Origin: Candidatus Aminicenans sakinawicola JGI OTU-1
GTDB lineage: Bacteria; Acidobacteriota; Aminicenantia; Aminicenantales; Aminicenantaceae
Length of the DNA stretch: 18,451 nucleotides
Reading direction: 5' to 3'
Assembly: GCA_000493965.1 (NCBI GenBank)
Contig: AWNV01000051.1
Location: 81-18,531 of the forward strand
The translations under genes were made by a program, and so were the position numbers. Positions 5,655 through 13,561 of the stretch are shown one piece after another. Numbering within the stretch: the first letter of the stretch is position 1; each line of letters opens with the position of its first letter. The notes below the pieces were generated by a model that was not told where the DNA came from, did no database searches, and was given only the letters and a program-made list of their open reading frames with translations.

Positions 5655-7117
5655 TTTTCTACTCCTTTTCTTATGATATACTGAAATATTCCCATTGTGT
5701 TGTACACTTCTAGTTCAAATTCTTTGAGGTGATTGGCGACTATGTTTATATCTCCAACGATTACCACTACAGGTGAAGAGAATAGATATTTTTGGGCAGT
5801 CTCAAAGACTTTATCAGAATTGATGAGCATAATGTTTTCATAATACTTATTCCAGTGTTTCTCGCCAAGATTGAATGCAAGAATTTCGGAAACTTTTAAT
5901 GAAAAATTATCATAAGTTCTGATTTGTAAAGGGAAATTTCCGATTAAATATGATTTTGCCTGTTCTAGTTCGTAATTTGGAATTTTATTCTTAGTAATTT
6001 TTCTGATTTCATTAAAACTTTCCATTAAAGAAACGTAAATTACTTCAGGCCTTATTCTCGCCATAAGGTAGAAGACACCGCAGTGCTTAAAGAATTCTAT
6101 GGTACTAAAAGACCAGTATGCATATCCTTTTGATTCTCTTAAATTCATGAAAAGACGGCTGTTGGGTGTTCCCCCTAAAACTTGGTTCAGAACTAAAAGT
6201 GGAAAGAAATCATTATTTGTTATAGAACAGATAGAATTTCCTAATAAAATTGTTGCATCTTTAGCATTAGGAACATCAATAAAGCAAATTTTTATTTTTT
6301 TATTTGGCTCAGGATGTGTAGTTGGAAGATATTCCAGACTTTTTTTCTCCCATGTATTTAAATAAGCACTGACTTTTCTTGAAGCTGTGGAAAGATCGAG
6401 ATTACCTGTTAAGACAAGTTTTGAATTGTTTGGTCTATAATATTTATTAAAGAATGCAATAAGATCTTTTCTGTTAAGATTTTTTATGTCTTCACGGTTA
6501 AAGGCGATTTTTCTATATGAATTTTCTTTAAATAAATTTTTAAAGAGCAGTCTTTTTGCAATAAATTCTGGCTCTGAGCTCTTTCTAACAATTTCGTAAA
6601 ACATAGATCTTTGGACATTATCGATTTCCCGCCTGGTAAATGTGGGATGAAGAATCATTTTGCTGAGAACATTAAGAGCTTCATCCAAGTATTCATCCAA
6701 AAAGGAAAGTGAAAAAATTGAATAATCAGGATATGTGACAGATGAAAAATTTCCCCCTATAGATTCAATCGTTTCCTCAATTTTTGAGGAAGAAAGAGTC
6801 AGTGTGCCCTTGCTGAGCATTTTGGCTGTGAAAGTGGCCAGTCCTGGCAAGTTATCAGGAGAAGAGTTTTCTCCTGTTAGTATGATCAAACGCAAGTTGA
6901 TGACTGGACGATTCGTGATATGAACAACAGAGAGTCCGAGTCCATTTGAAAGGACCGTAGATTCTATACTTGGAAGTCTAAGCTCAGGGAGAGGATCTGG
7001 ATATGGAGGGGATTTCCTGAATTTCTCCTGAGAAAAAATGGGAGAATTGAATAAAAATAGAAATATAAGCAAGGAATAAAGAGAGATCTTTAGACTGTTT
7101 TGTAGTTCTAAATTCAT
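5651..7117 (-). CDS. Exported M16-peptidase-like protein without catalytic motif (partner-type subunit), 488 aa
   Basis: It has two M16 half-domains of an insulinase/processing-peptidase-type fold: an N-terminal part with LPGLATFTAKMLSKGT, and a C-terminal part with VLGGTPNSRLFMNLRESKGYAYW, which is the usual signature of the second half-domain. A signal peptide is likely: a hydrophobic stretch at about residues 11-29 ends in IFSQ, pointing to the periplasm. The zinc motif HXXEH is absent; the equivalent residues are Thr95, Ala98 and Lys99. Such inactive members normally pair with an active M16 subunit. Here the neighbour upstream is the expected partner, but it too lacks the histidines. The gene starts one base after that neighbour's stop codon and overlaps ftcD by 4 nt, so the three are one operon. 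Confidence 0.88.
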   Translation of the reverse strand: MNLELQNSLKISLYSLLIFLFLFNSPIFSQEKFRKSPPYPDPLPELRLPSIESTVLSNGLGLSVVHITNRPVINLRLIILTGENSSPDNLPGLATFTAKMLSKGTLTLSSSKIEETIESIGGNFSSVTYPDYSIFSLSFLDEYLDEALNVLSKMILHPTFTRREIDNVQRSMFYEIVRKSSEPEFIAKRLLFKNLFKENSYRKIAFNREDIKNLNRKDLIAFFNKYYRPNNSKLVLTGNLDLSTASRKVSAYLNTWEKKSLEYLPTTHPEPNKKIKICFIDVPNAKDATILLGNSICSITNNDFFPLLVLNQVLGGTPNSRLFMNLRESKGYAYWSFSTIEFFKHCGVFYLMARIRPEVIYVSLMESFNEIRKITKNKIPNYELEQAKSYLIGNFPLQIRTYDNFSLKVSEILAFNLGEKHWNKYYENIMLINSDKVFETAQKYLFSSPVVVIVGDINIVANHLKEFELEVYNTMGIFQYIIRKGVEK

Positions 7118-7118
7118 T

Positions 7119-8450
7119 TTACCTTATCTTTATGTTGAGAAGAATTTTTTCATCAGTGAAATATCTATTAATTATTCCAATAACATCAGAAGTCGTTACA
7201 CTAAGATATCGTTCTAGCTCGTTTGGGAGGTTATCTAAGGTGTTTTGAGAAAGGAATGTTTCGGAAATAAAAATTGCTTTATTTTCTATTGATTCATCAT
7301 ATTGATTTATATAATCCATTTTAAATATATTTTTTGATTTAAGAAGTTCTTTTTTTGATATCAAGTTTGACTTAAGATTAGTAATTTCAGAAAAAATTGC
7401 TTTTTGACTTTGTTGCATAGTAATTTTGTTGCTGTTTGTAACAAATATTTTAAAAATAGCTCTATCATTTCTTTTTTCAATACCACCATTAAATTGAAAT
7501 GCTAGCCTTTCTTTTTTAAATAATTTTTTATAAAGTCGAGAACTTCTGCCTCTTAATAGTATATATTCAATGATTGAGAGTATATAATAATCATCTTCAT
7601 AAGGGGAAGCAATCCTGTAGCCAAGATAAAAACCAGGTAGAGAAGCTAGATAATTATTAAGAGTTTTAACTGTGCCTTTTGTTTCAGAAACTTTTGGCAA
7701 AACAAGTGGAGGTGGTGTTTCTCCCAGTGGGATTGTTTCGAAATACTTCTGAATAATATTTTGGATTTTTCTTCCTTCAAAATTTCCAACAATACAAAGA
7801 ACCGCATTATTTGGAATGTAATAGGTATAATAGAAATTCTTGACATCTTCGATAGTTATATTAGCTATATCTTCTTCTTTCCCTATAACAGGATGGCTGT
7901 ATGTAAAATCATTATAGATAAGTTGGTAAAAATATTGAGAGCTTTCGAGATAATGGTTATTGGCTGATCTGTGGTGAATTTCTTCAATGAGGGAATCTTT
8001 AGCTTTTCTTACATTGGAAGCATTAATTGTCAAAGACTTCATCCGGTCAGATTCAAGCCATAATACTAAAGGAAGCTGATTAGAAGGTACTGTTTGGTAG
8101 AATATTGTTTTGTCCTCTCTTGTTTCTGCATTAAATTGCCCACCAACTTTTTGGATAAAACTAATGTGCTGCATCCGGCCGACATTATTTGAACCATAAA
8201 ACATTAAATTTTCAAGTAGGTAGGCCAGACCGGTCTTTCCTGGTTTTTCGTAGAGAGAACCGATTTTATAAGCAACAACAACAGAAATCAGAGGTAGTGA
8301 ATTGTCTTCAGAGAGAAATACCTGCAGGCCATTTTTTAATTTGAATGAGTTGACATTGAAAGGCATCCTTTTTTCTTGAGCTTGAATGGACAAGTTGATG
8401 AAGAGAAAAAATAGAACTTGAGAGAATATGATGTTCTTTTTAATTATCAT
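7119..8450 (-). CDS. Exported M16-peptidase-like protein with degenerate HXXEH motif, 443 aa
   Basis: It has the typical layout of a bacterial M16 'processing protease' of about 440 aa, including KNGLQVFLSEDNSLPLISV, the catalytic-motif region KTGLAYLLENLMFYGS, and YYIPNNAVLCIVGNF. A signal peptide (residues 1 to about 25, with lysines at 4-5, a hydrophobic core and SIQA before the likely cut) sends it to the periplasm. Active enzymes read H-x-x-E-H. Here the residues are Tyr77, Glu80 and Asn81, encoded by TAC, GAA and AAT, while the downstream zinc-ligand region IEEI (Glu156/157) is kept. Loss of both histidines should prevent normal zinc binding. It is the first gene of the M16-M16-ftcD operon and has only a weak ribosome-binding site. 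It could be a chaperone- or adaptor-like pseudoprotease. Confidence 0.88.
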   Translation of the reverse strand: MIIKKNIIFSQVLFFLFINLSIQAQEKRMPFNVNSFKLKNGLQVFLSEDNSLPLISVVVAYKIGSLYEKPGKTGLAYLLENLMFYGSNNVGRMQHISFIQKVGGQFNAETREDKTIFYQTVPSNQLPLVLWLESDRMKSLTINASNVRKAKDSLIEEIHHRSANNHYLESSQYFYQLIYNDFTYSHPVIGKEEDIANITIEDVKNFYYTYYIPNNAVLCIVGNFEGRKIQNIIQKYFETIPLGETPPPLVLPKVSETKGTVKTLNNYLASLPGFYLGYRIASPYEDDYYILSIIEYILLRGRSSRLYKKLFKKERLAFQFNGGIEKRNDRAIFKIFVTNSNKITMQQSQKAIFSEITNLKSNLISKKELLKSKNIFKMDYINQYDESIENKAIFISETFLSQNTLDNLPNELERYLSVTTSDVIGIINRYFTDEKILLNIKIR

Positions 8451-8482
8451 AGTATCTTTTATTAATTCTATTGAGTAGAAGA

Positions 8483-8511
8483 ATGATATAATAGAAAAAT
8501 AAAAAGTTCAA
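8483..8511 (-). promoter_or_regulatory. Predicted promoter of the M16-M16-ftcD operon
   Basis: On the minus strand there is a -35 box TTGAAC (8506-8511), a 17-nt spacer and a -10 box TATCAT (8483-8488). The expected transcript begins near 8476, about 26 nt before the ATG at 8450. Two 8-bp palindromes, CAATATTG (8509-8516) and GAATATTC (8527-8534), have centres 18 bp apart beside the -35 box and could be a regulator site. The rest of the 240-bp divergent gap is AT-rich and holds no gene. Confidence 0.45.
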
Positions 8512-8620
8512 TATTGGCATTTTTTTGAATATTCCAAACAGTCATTGCTATATCTTAATTCGTGATTATTTTAATAGATGTCCGGTTTTGATGTTACGCA
8601 ACAGGAAAGTATATTAACAA

Positions 8621-8649
8621 TTGAAAAAATAAGGGCGTTATGTTATTTT
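8621..8649 (+). promoter_or_regulatory. Predicted extended -10 promoter for metK-ahcY
   Basis: There is a TTGAAA box (8621-8626), a 17-nt spacer and TATTTT (8644-8649), preceded by TG at 8641-8642 in the extended -10 position. Transcription would start near 8656, only about 35 nt before the metK ATG. That leaves no room for a SAM riboswitch, and no SAM-I type consensus was seen in the gap. Confidence 0.45.
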
Positions 8650-8690
8650 TATTTGCTTGATATTTACCAACCAAATAGAGGAGATTATCC

Positions 8691-9857
8691 ATGAGCAAAA
8701 ATGGAAAATATTTATTTACATCAGAATCTGTAACTGAAGGGCATCCAGACAAGATATGTGACCAAATATCTGATGCTATACTTGATGAACTAATCAGGCA
8801 AGACCCTGCTAGCCGTGTAGCCTGTGAGACTTTAGTAACTACAGGACTTGTATTTATAGCTGGAGAAATAACAAGCGAGGGTTATTGTGATTTTCAGAGT
8901 GTTGTCAGAAATACTGTAAAGGAAATTGGCTATACAAGGGCAAAATATGGCTTTGATTATGAAACTTGCTGTGTTGTTTCATCTATCCATGAACAGTCTC
9001 CTGATATTGCCATGGGTGTTGATGGGACAATAACACGTGAGCAGGGGGCAGGTGACCAGGGGTTAATGTTTGGATATGCATGCAGGGAAACAAAAGAACT
9101 CATGCCTGTACCAATTATGCTGGCTCATAAGCTTGTAAGAAGGTTAAGCCAGGTACGCAGGGAAGATATACTGAATTATCTCAGGCCTGATGGGAAGTCT
9201 CAGGTCACTGTTGAATATGAGGGTGACATACCAAGAAGAATAGAGGCTGTTGTCATTGCTGCCCAGCATGATCCTATAATCAAGATGAGTTCTTTGAGGG
9301 GAGATATTGAAAGAATGGTTGTTAAACATGTTCTTCCGCCTGAAATGGTAGACAAAAAAACTAAAATCTATATAAATGAGACAGGGCGTTTTGAACATGG
9401 AGGCCCGTTTGCTGATACGGGTGTTACAGGACGCAAAATTATTGTTGATACGTATGGTGGAATCGGAAGTCATGGAGGGGGCTGTTTTTCTGGAAAGGAC
9501 CCTTCTAAGGTCGATCGTTCTGGCTCCTATATGGCCCGTTATGTAGCAAAAAATTTAGTTGCAGCAGGGATTGCGGATAAACTTGAGATACAAATTGCCT
9601 ATGCAATTGGTGTTGTACATCCAGTGTCGATAATGGTTGATACTTTCGGTACAGCAAAAATTTCAGAAGATAGGATTAAAATGATGGTCCGAGAGAATTT
9701 TGATTTGAGGCCTAAAATGATGATAAATACTTTAAAATTGCTGAGACCAATATACAAAAAAACAGCAGTTTTTGGTCATTTTGGAAGGACAGAAGAAGAA
9801 TTTACATGGGAGAATACCAATAAAGCAGCGGCATTAAAAAAAGATGCAGGGATATAA
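8691..9857 (+). CDS. metK: S-adenosylmethionine synthetase (methionine adenosyltransferase), 388 aa
   Basis: The enzyme makes S-adenosylmethionine from methionine and ATP. All family signatures are visible in order: the substrate-binding FTSESVTEGHPDKICDQISDA with His18 and Asp20, GAGDQGLMFGYA in the middle, the phosphate loop region with GGGCFSGKDPSKVDRS (Cys where Ala is usual), and the C-terminal HFGR motif. The length (388 aa) is normal. The start follows AGAGGAGA (8677-8684) at good spacing. ahcY follows 63 bp later on the same strand with its own ribosome-binding site, so SAM synthesis and SAH removal are probably co-expressed. The protein is cytosolic and probably a homotetramer, as in the family. 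Confidence 0.98.
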   Translation: MSKNGKYLFTSESVTEGHPDKICDQISDAILDELIRQDPASRVACETLVTTGLVFIAGEITSEGYCDFQSVVRNTVKEIGYTRAKYGFDYETCCVVSSIHEQSPDIAMGVDGTITREQGAGDQGLMFGYACRETKELMPVPIMLAHKLVRRLSQVRREDILNYLRPDGKSQVTVEYEGDIPRRIEAVVIAAQHDPIIKMSSLRGDIERMVVKHVLPPEMVDKKTKIYINETGRFEHGGPFADTGVTGRKIIVDTYGGIGSHGGGCFSGKDPSKVDRSGSYMARYVAKNLVAAGIADKLEIQIAYAIGVVHPVSIMVDTFGTAKISEDRIKMMVRENFDLRPKMMINTLKLLRPIYKKTAVFGHFGRTEEEFTWENTNKAAALKKDAGI

Positions 9858-9920
9858 AAATAGAGCAGAATAGTCAAACAGACTAGATTATTTGTTGGTT
9901 CAAATGAGAGGAGAGTAAAT

Positions 9921-11177
9921 ATGGATTATGATATTAAAGATTTGAATCTTTCAAAAAAGGGAAAGCTTAGAATGGAATGGGCAGGCAGATTTATGCCTGT
10001 ACTTGGCCTGATCAAACAAAAGTTTGATGAAGAAAAACCTCTACGAGGAGTGAAGATTTCAGCATGTCTTCATGTTACAAGTGAAACTGCAAATCTAATG
10101 GAAACTTTGAAAAAAGGTGGAGCAAAGGTCGCACTCACAGCATCAAATCCTCTCAGCACACAGGATGATGTTGCAGCAGCGTTAGTAATATTTCATGAAA
10201 TTCCTGTTTTTGCGATAAAGGGGGAAGATGACAAGACATATTACAAGCATATAGATCAAGCCCTTGATAATGAACCGCAAATAACAATGGATGATGGGGC
10301 TGATCTTGTGAGCACAATTCATTCAAAAAGAAAAAAGCTTCTTGAAAATATAATTGGAGGCACAGAAGAAACCACAACTGGAGTCATTCGACTTAAAAAC
10401 ATGGCAAGAGATAATGTCCTTAATTATCCGATTATATCTGTCAATGATGCAAAAACAAAGCATCTTTTTGACAACCGCTATGGGACAGGACAGAGCACTA
10501 TAGACGGAATATTAAGAGCTACAAATATTCTTTTAGCAGGCTCAAATTTTGTTGTTGCAGGTTATGGTTGGTGTGGAAAAGGCGTGGCTATGAGAGCAAG
10601 AGGTTCAGGGGCAAAAGTTATCATATGTGAAGTTGAACCCCTCAAGGCACTTGAAGCAGTGATGGATGGATTCCAGGTTATGTCTTTGAAAGAAGCTTCC
10701 AAAATTGGAGACGTTTTTGTTACTGTTACTGGGGATAAAAATGTGCTTAACAGTGAGCATTTTTCAAGGATGAAAAATGGCGCTATTGTAGCAAACTCCG
10801 GCCATTTTAATGTGGAGATTAATATACCAGCGCTAAAGGAATTAAGCCAACGGAAAAGACAGATAAGAAACTTTGTCGATGAATATACATTAAAGGATGG
10901 AAGGAAGATATTTCTTCTTGCCGAAGGTCGACTGCTTAATCTTTCAGCAGCTGAAGGACATCCTGCTATGGTTATGGATATGAGCTTTGCCAATCAAGCT
11001 TTAAGTGCTTTGTACTTGTTACGGAAAGGAAAGAAGTTGCAGAAAAAAGTTTATTCGGTCCCTGATGATATTGATGATGAGATCGCACGAATGAAGTTGA
11101 AATCTATGGGAATTAAAATTGATAAACTCACTGCTGAGCAGAAAAGATATTTGGAAGCCTGGGAAGAAGGCACATGA
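9921..11177 (+). CDS. ahcY: Adenosylhomocysteinase (S-adenosylhomocysteine hydrolase), short archaeal/Thermotoga-like type, 418 aa
   Basis: The enzyme splits S-adenosylhomocysteine into adenosine and homocysteine, using bound NAD, and so relieves product inhibition of methyltransferases. Active-site residues are in place: His51 (HVTSETANL), Asp125 (DDGAD), the Glu of EETTTGV (149-150), Lys180 and Asp184. The Rossmann motif GYGWCGKG is at 214-221, and the substrate-loop histidine is in NSGHFNVEI and EGHPAMVMDMSF. The protein lacks the roughly 40-residue insertion of many bacterial forms and ends in YLEAWEEGT instead of the usual KPDHYRY tail, as in archaeal and thermophilic enzymes. A GAGAGGAGAG ribosome-binding site precedes the ATG. 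The stop codon is immediately followed by a repeat-type hairpin. Confidence 0.97.
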   Translation: MDYDIKDLNLSKKGKLRMEWAGRFMPVLGLIKQKFDEEKPLRGVKISACLHVTSETANLMETLKKGGAKVALTASNPLSTQDDVAAALVIFHEIPVFAIKGEDDKTYYKHIDQALDNEPQITMDDGADLVSTIHSKRKKLLENIIGGTEETTTGVIRLKNMARDNVLNYPIISVNDAKTKHLFDNRYGTGQSTIDGILRATNILLAGSNFVVAGYGWCGKGVAMRARGSGAKVIICEVEPLKALEAVMDGFQVMSLKEASKIGDVFVTVTGDKNVLNSEHFSRMKNGAIVANSGHFNVEINIPALKELSQRKRQIRNFVDEYTLKDGRKIFLLAEGRLLNLSAAEGHPAMVMDMSFANQALSALYLLRKGKKLQKKVYSVPDDIDDEIARMKLKSMGIKIDKLTAEQKRYLEAWEEGT

Positions 11178-11178
11178 A

Positions 11179-11210
11179 GTGAATAAACCAGGTTCACCTG
11201 AATTACTTTA
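11179..11210. terminator. Hairpin at the ahcY / TPR convergent junction, built from the short repeat motif
   Basis: GTGAATAAACCAGG (11179-11192) and CCTGAATTACTTT (11197-11209) are separated by TTCA. The core CAGGT-TC-ACCTG pairs perfectly and the outer arms pair imperfectly. It starts one base after the ahcY stop codon and overlaps the stop codon of the minus-strand TPR gene (11203-11205). The same motif pair occurs at 1738-1769 in another tail-to-tail junction. A role as a bidirectional transcript end is likely from position, although U-tracts are short. Confidence 0.55.
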
Positions 11211-11961
11211 AGGCGTTTAAGAACTGTTCGACTTTTTTCTTCATTTCCGGGTCTGTCGTCTTTGCTGAAATCAATTCAAAGATGTCTCTGGCTGATTTGA
11301 ATTGGCTGTTTTTATAATAAGCTACAGCAAGATTAAAATTAAGATTTAAATCATCAGGGGCGATTTTTAATGCCTGATTATAGCAATTAATGGCTTCTTC
11401 ATAATTCTCTAGTTTGTCATTGATTAGGCCTTTTAAATTTAGAGCCATAACTAATGTATTATTTAAAGCAAGGGATTTTTCGATAAATTCGAGAGCTTTT
11501 TTTGGCTTATCTTGAAGAAAATATAATCTTGCAAGGTTAAAATAAGGAAGTTCCCTTGACTTGTAGTTAATATTACCAGCAGCCTGCTGAAATTGTTCTT
11601 CTGCCTTATCGAAAAAGCCCATTTGCTGGTATACAGTGCCTAAGTAATTATGAGTTTCGGTTAGGCTTGGATTGATTTTCAAGCATTTTTCATAGTACTT
11701 CGCAGATTCTTCGAAATTTCCTTTCATAGAATATGCTATTCCAATGGCATTAAGAGCAAGATCATAATTGGGAAGGAGTGAAAGAGATTTATTGAAATAA
11801 TCTATTGCGAGATCCACTTTGCCGTTATTTAAGTATACTAATCCAAGGTTGCACTGATATCGAGGGTCTTTTTCACGTGCCTGTTCAATCTTTTTTTGAG
11901 AAGAAGCGCAAAAGATTATATTCAGACAAATAATTAAGATACTTATTGTTTTTAGCCGCAT
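11203..11961 (-). CDS. Envelope-associated TPR protein, 252 aa (PilF/PilW-like arrangement)
   Basis: The N-terminus is a signal sequence (residues 1-18) ending in IIFC-ASS. The Cys19 could be lipidated, but Phe before it is unusual for a lipobox, so lipoprotein status is uncertain. The rest is about six tetratricopeptide repeats, e.g. YQCNLGLVYLNNGKVDLAIDYF, LALNAIGIAYSMKGNFEESAKYY and THNYLGTVYQQMGFFDKAEEQF, with a linker resembling PilF/PilW pilotins of type IV pili. TPR proteins are scaffolds, so a specific partner cannot be named; no pilus genes are nearby. AAAGGAG precedes the ATG and overlaps the gpsA stop codon, 11 bp between the genes. It is the last gene of the minus-strand operon, and its stop codon lies inside the junction hairpin. 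Confidence 0.85.
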   Translation of the reverse strand: MRLKTISILIICLNIIFCASSQKKIEQAREKDPRYQCNLGLVYLNNGKVDLAIDYFNKSLSLLPNYDLALNAIGIAYSMKGNFEESAKYYEKCLKINPSLTETHNYLGTVYQQMGFFDKAEEQFQQAAGNINYKSRELPYFNLARLYFLQDKPKKALEFIEKSLALNNTLVMALNLKGLINDKLENYEEAINCYNQALKIAPDDLNLNFNLAVAYYKNSQFKSARDIFELISAKTTDPEMKKKVEQFLNALK

Positions 11962-11972
11962 TCTTTTCTCCT

Positions 11973-12974
11973 TTAATAATATTCGTTTTTTAATTTTCTT
12001 GACATCAAATCCTGAAGAGCTGTTCTTGGGCTTTTATTATTGTAAAGAACTTGATAAATCTCCTCGCATATCGGCATTTCAACGTTTTCCCTCTTTGCCA
12101 GTTGATAGCTGGAGCGAGCCGTAATGATTCCCTCGGCTATCATTTTCATATTTGAAGTTATTTCATCGAGAGATTTTCCTTTTCCAAGTTCATAGCCGAC
12201 ATATCTGTTTCTGCTTAATTTTCCGGTACATGTGAGGACAAGGTCACCAATTCCTGCAAGCCCTGAGAAAGTTTCCATTTTTGATCCCAATTTTACACCG
12301 AATCTTGTTATTTCAGCAATCCCTCTTGTTACAAGTGCGGCAGCGGAATTGTTTCCGAATTGAAGTCCGGCTGAGATTCCTGCTGCTATTGCGATTACAT
12401 TCTTAAATGCGCCTGCAATTTCGACTCCAGTAATATCATTAGAAGTGTAGGCCCTAAAGTATGCATTTGAGATTAAGTGCTGTATGCATTTTGCAAGATC
12501 AAAATCTTTTGCTGCAATGACTACTGCAGTAGGATGACATTCAGCAACTTCTCTTGCAAAACTTGGGCCTGATAATACAGAAATTTTTGGATAAAAATAA
12601 GGAAGAAACACTTCTTCCATTACTTCGCTCATCCTTTTTAGTGAATCTTTTTCTATTCCTTTTGTCAAACTCACTAATATTTGATTTGAGGAAAGAAGAG
12701 GCGCGAGCTGTTTGTAAATGCTGCGACAGAATTTAGAAGGAACAGCTATAAAAACTACATCTGTTTTATTAACGGCATCTTTTAACTCATGAAAAAACGA
12801 GACTGATGAAGGGAAAATGAAATCAGGAAGAAAAACCCTGTTCTCCTTTTTTCTTACGATTTCGTCATAGATATCTTGTTCTCTGACCCAGAGTTGAGTC
12901 TCTATGTTTTGACGTCCAAGGTGAAGTGCAAATGCACTTCCCCAGCTTCCAGCTCCAATAACACTTACTTTCAC
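11973..12974 (-). CDS. gpsA: Glycerol-3-phosphate dehydrogenase (NAD(P)+), 333 aa
   Basis: The enzyme reduces dihydroxyacetone phosphate to sn-glycerol 3-phosphate, the acceptor used by PlsY in the next gene upstream. The Rossmann motif GAGSWG (7-12), the dinucleotide/substrate segment SGPSFA (135-140) and the catalytic Lys191 in GAFKNVIAIAAG are all visible, and the length is typical (about 330 aa). Translation begins at GTG (12972-12974), which overlaps the plsY stop codon as GTGA. This indicates coupled translation of two enzymes acting in sequence. GGAG lies about 10 bases upstream. It is a cytosolic enzyme of phospholipid synthesis. Confidence 0.97.
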   Translation of the reverse strand: MKVSVIGAGSWGSAFALHLGRQNIETQLWVREQDIYDEIVRKKENRVFLPDFIFPSSVSFFHELKDAVNKTDVVFIAVPSKFCRSIYKQLAPLLSSNQILVSLTKGIEKDSLKRMSEVMEEVFLPYFYPKISVLSGPSFAREVAECHPTAVVIAAKDFDLAKCIQHLISNAYFRAYTSNDITGVEIAGAFKNVIAIAAGISAGLQFGNNSAAALVTRGIAEITRFGVKLGSKMETFSGLAGIGDLVLTCTGKLSRNRYVGYELGKGKSLDEITSNMKMIAEGIITARSSYQLAKRENVEMPICEEIYQVLYNNKSPRTALQDLMSRKLKNEYY

Positions 12975-13561
12975 TTGATTTTTTCTCCTAATTTACTTTC
13001 ATTTCCTTTTATAAGTCGCCTGATATTACTCTGGTGTTTTGCAAGAATCAGAAGGAAAACAGCAAGACTTAGATAGACAATTTCAATATTCCCTTTGAAT
13101 AGAATTACAAAAAATGGAAAGCTCAAAGCAGCCAGTAATGAACCAAGCGAAACATAACGAGTAATGGCTGCAACAAGTAAAAATATAATTACGATACAGA
13201 GGAGAGGTTTGAAAGCTACGGCGGCATACACACCTATGGTTGTTGCTGCACCTTTTCCTCCTTTAAATTTAATGTATATAGGGAAGCAGTGACCGATGAT
13301 TGTCAGGAAAGCGCACATGAGGGCAAAATTTTTATCCGGAAAAAGTTTAAATGCAAGAAAAACAGGGAGAAAACCTTTAAATATATCAAGAATTAGTACT
13401 GGGAGGCCATATTTCCATCCTTTGAGCCTGAGTACGTTTGTAGCTCCAGTTGCTTTGCTTCCAGAGGTGCGGATGTCTTTTTTTTCACTCAAAAAATAAA
13501 ATATATATCCTATGGGAATTGCGCCAAAAAGATAGGATAGAAGAGCAAATAATATTTTCAT
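12971..13561 (-). CDS. plsY: Acyl-phosphate:glycerol-3-phosphate acyltransferase, 196 aa
   Basis: This inner-membrane enzyme puts the first acyl chain, from acyl-phosphate, on glycerol 3-phosphate. It has about five membrane segments. The three PlsY motifs are present: GSKATGATNVLR (motif 1; most bacteria have GSGNIGATN, so two residues differ, a variant I recall from other lineages such as cyanobacteria), GHCFPIYIKFKGGKGAATTIG (motif 2), and a C-terminal KHQSNIRRLIKGNE (motif 3). The length (196 aa) is normal. Its ATG overlaps the thpR stop by 4 nt and its stop overlaps the gpsA start by 4 nt. It sits directly before the gene that makes its substrate, so the pair forms a functional unit. Confidence 0.96.
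   Translation of the reverse strand: MKILFALLSYLFGAIPIGYIFYFLSEKKDIRTSGSKATGATNVLRLKGWKYGLPVLILDIFKGFLPVFLAFKLFPDKNFALMCAFLTIIGHCFPIYIKFKGGKGAATTIGVYAAVAFKPLLCIVIIFLLVAAITRYVSLGSLLAALSFPFFVILFKGNIEIVYLSLAVFLLILAKHQSNIRRLIKGNESKLGEKIK

Noticed and set aside
8451..8690. SAM riboswitch upstream of metK
   Set aside because: No SAM-I-like consensus or clear multi-stem structure was found, and the predicted promoter leaves a leader of only about 35 nt.
10562..10993. Minus-strand open frame of 143 codons inside ahcY
   Set aside because: It is antisense to a fully conserved enzyme, has no recognisable domains, and is best explained as a shadow of its codons.
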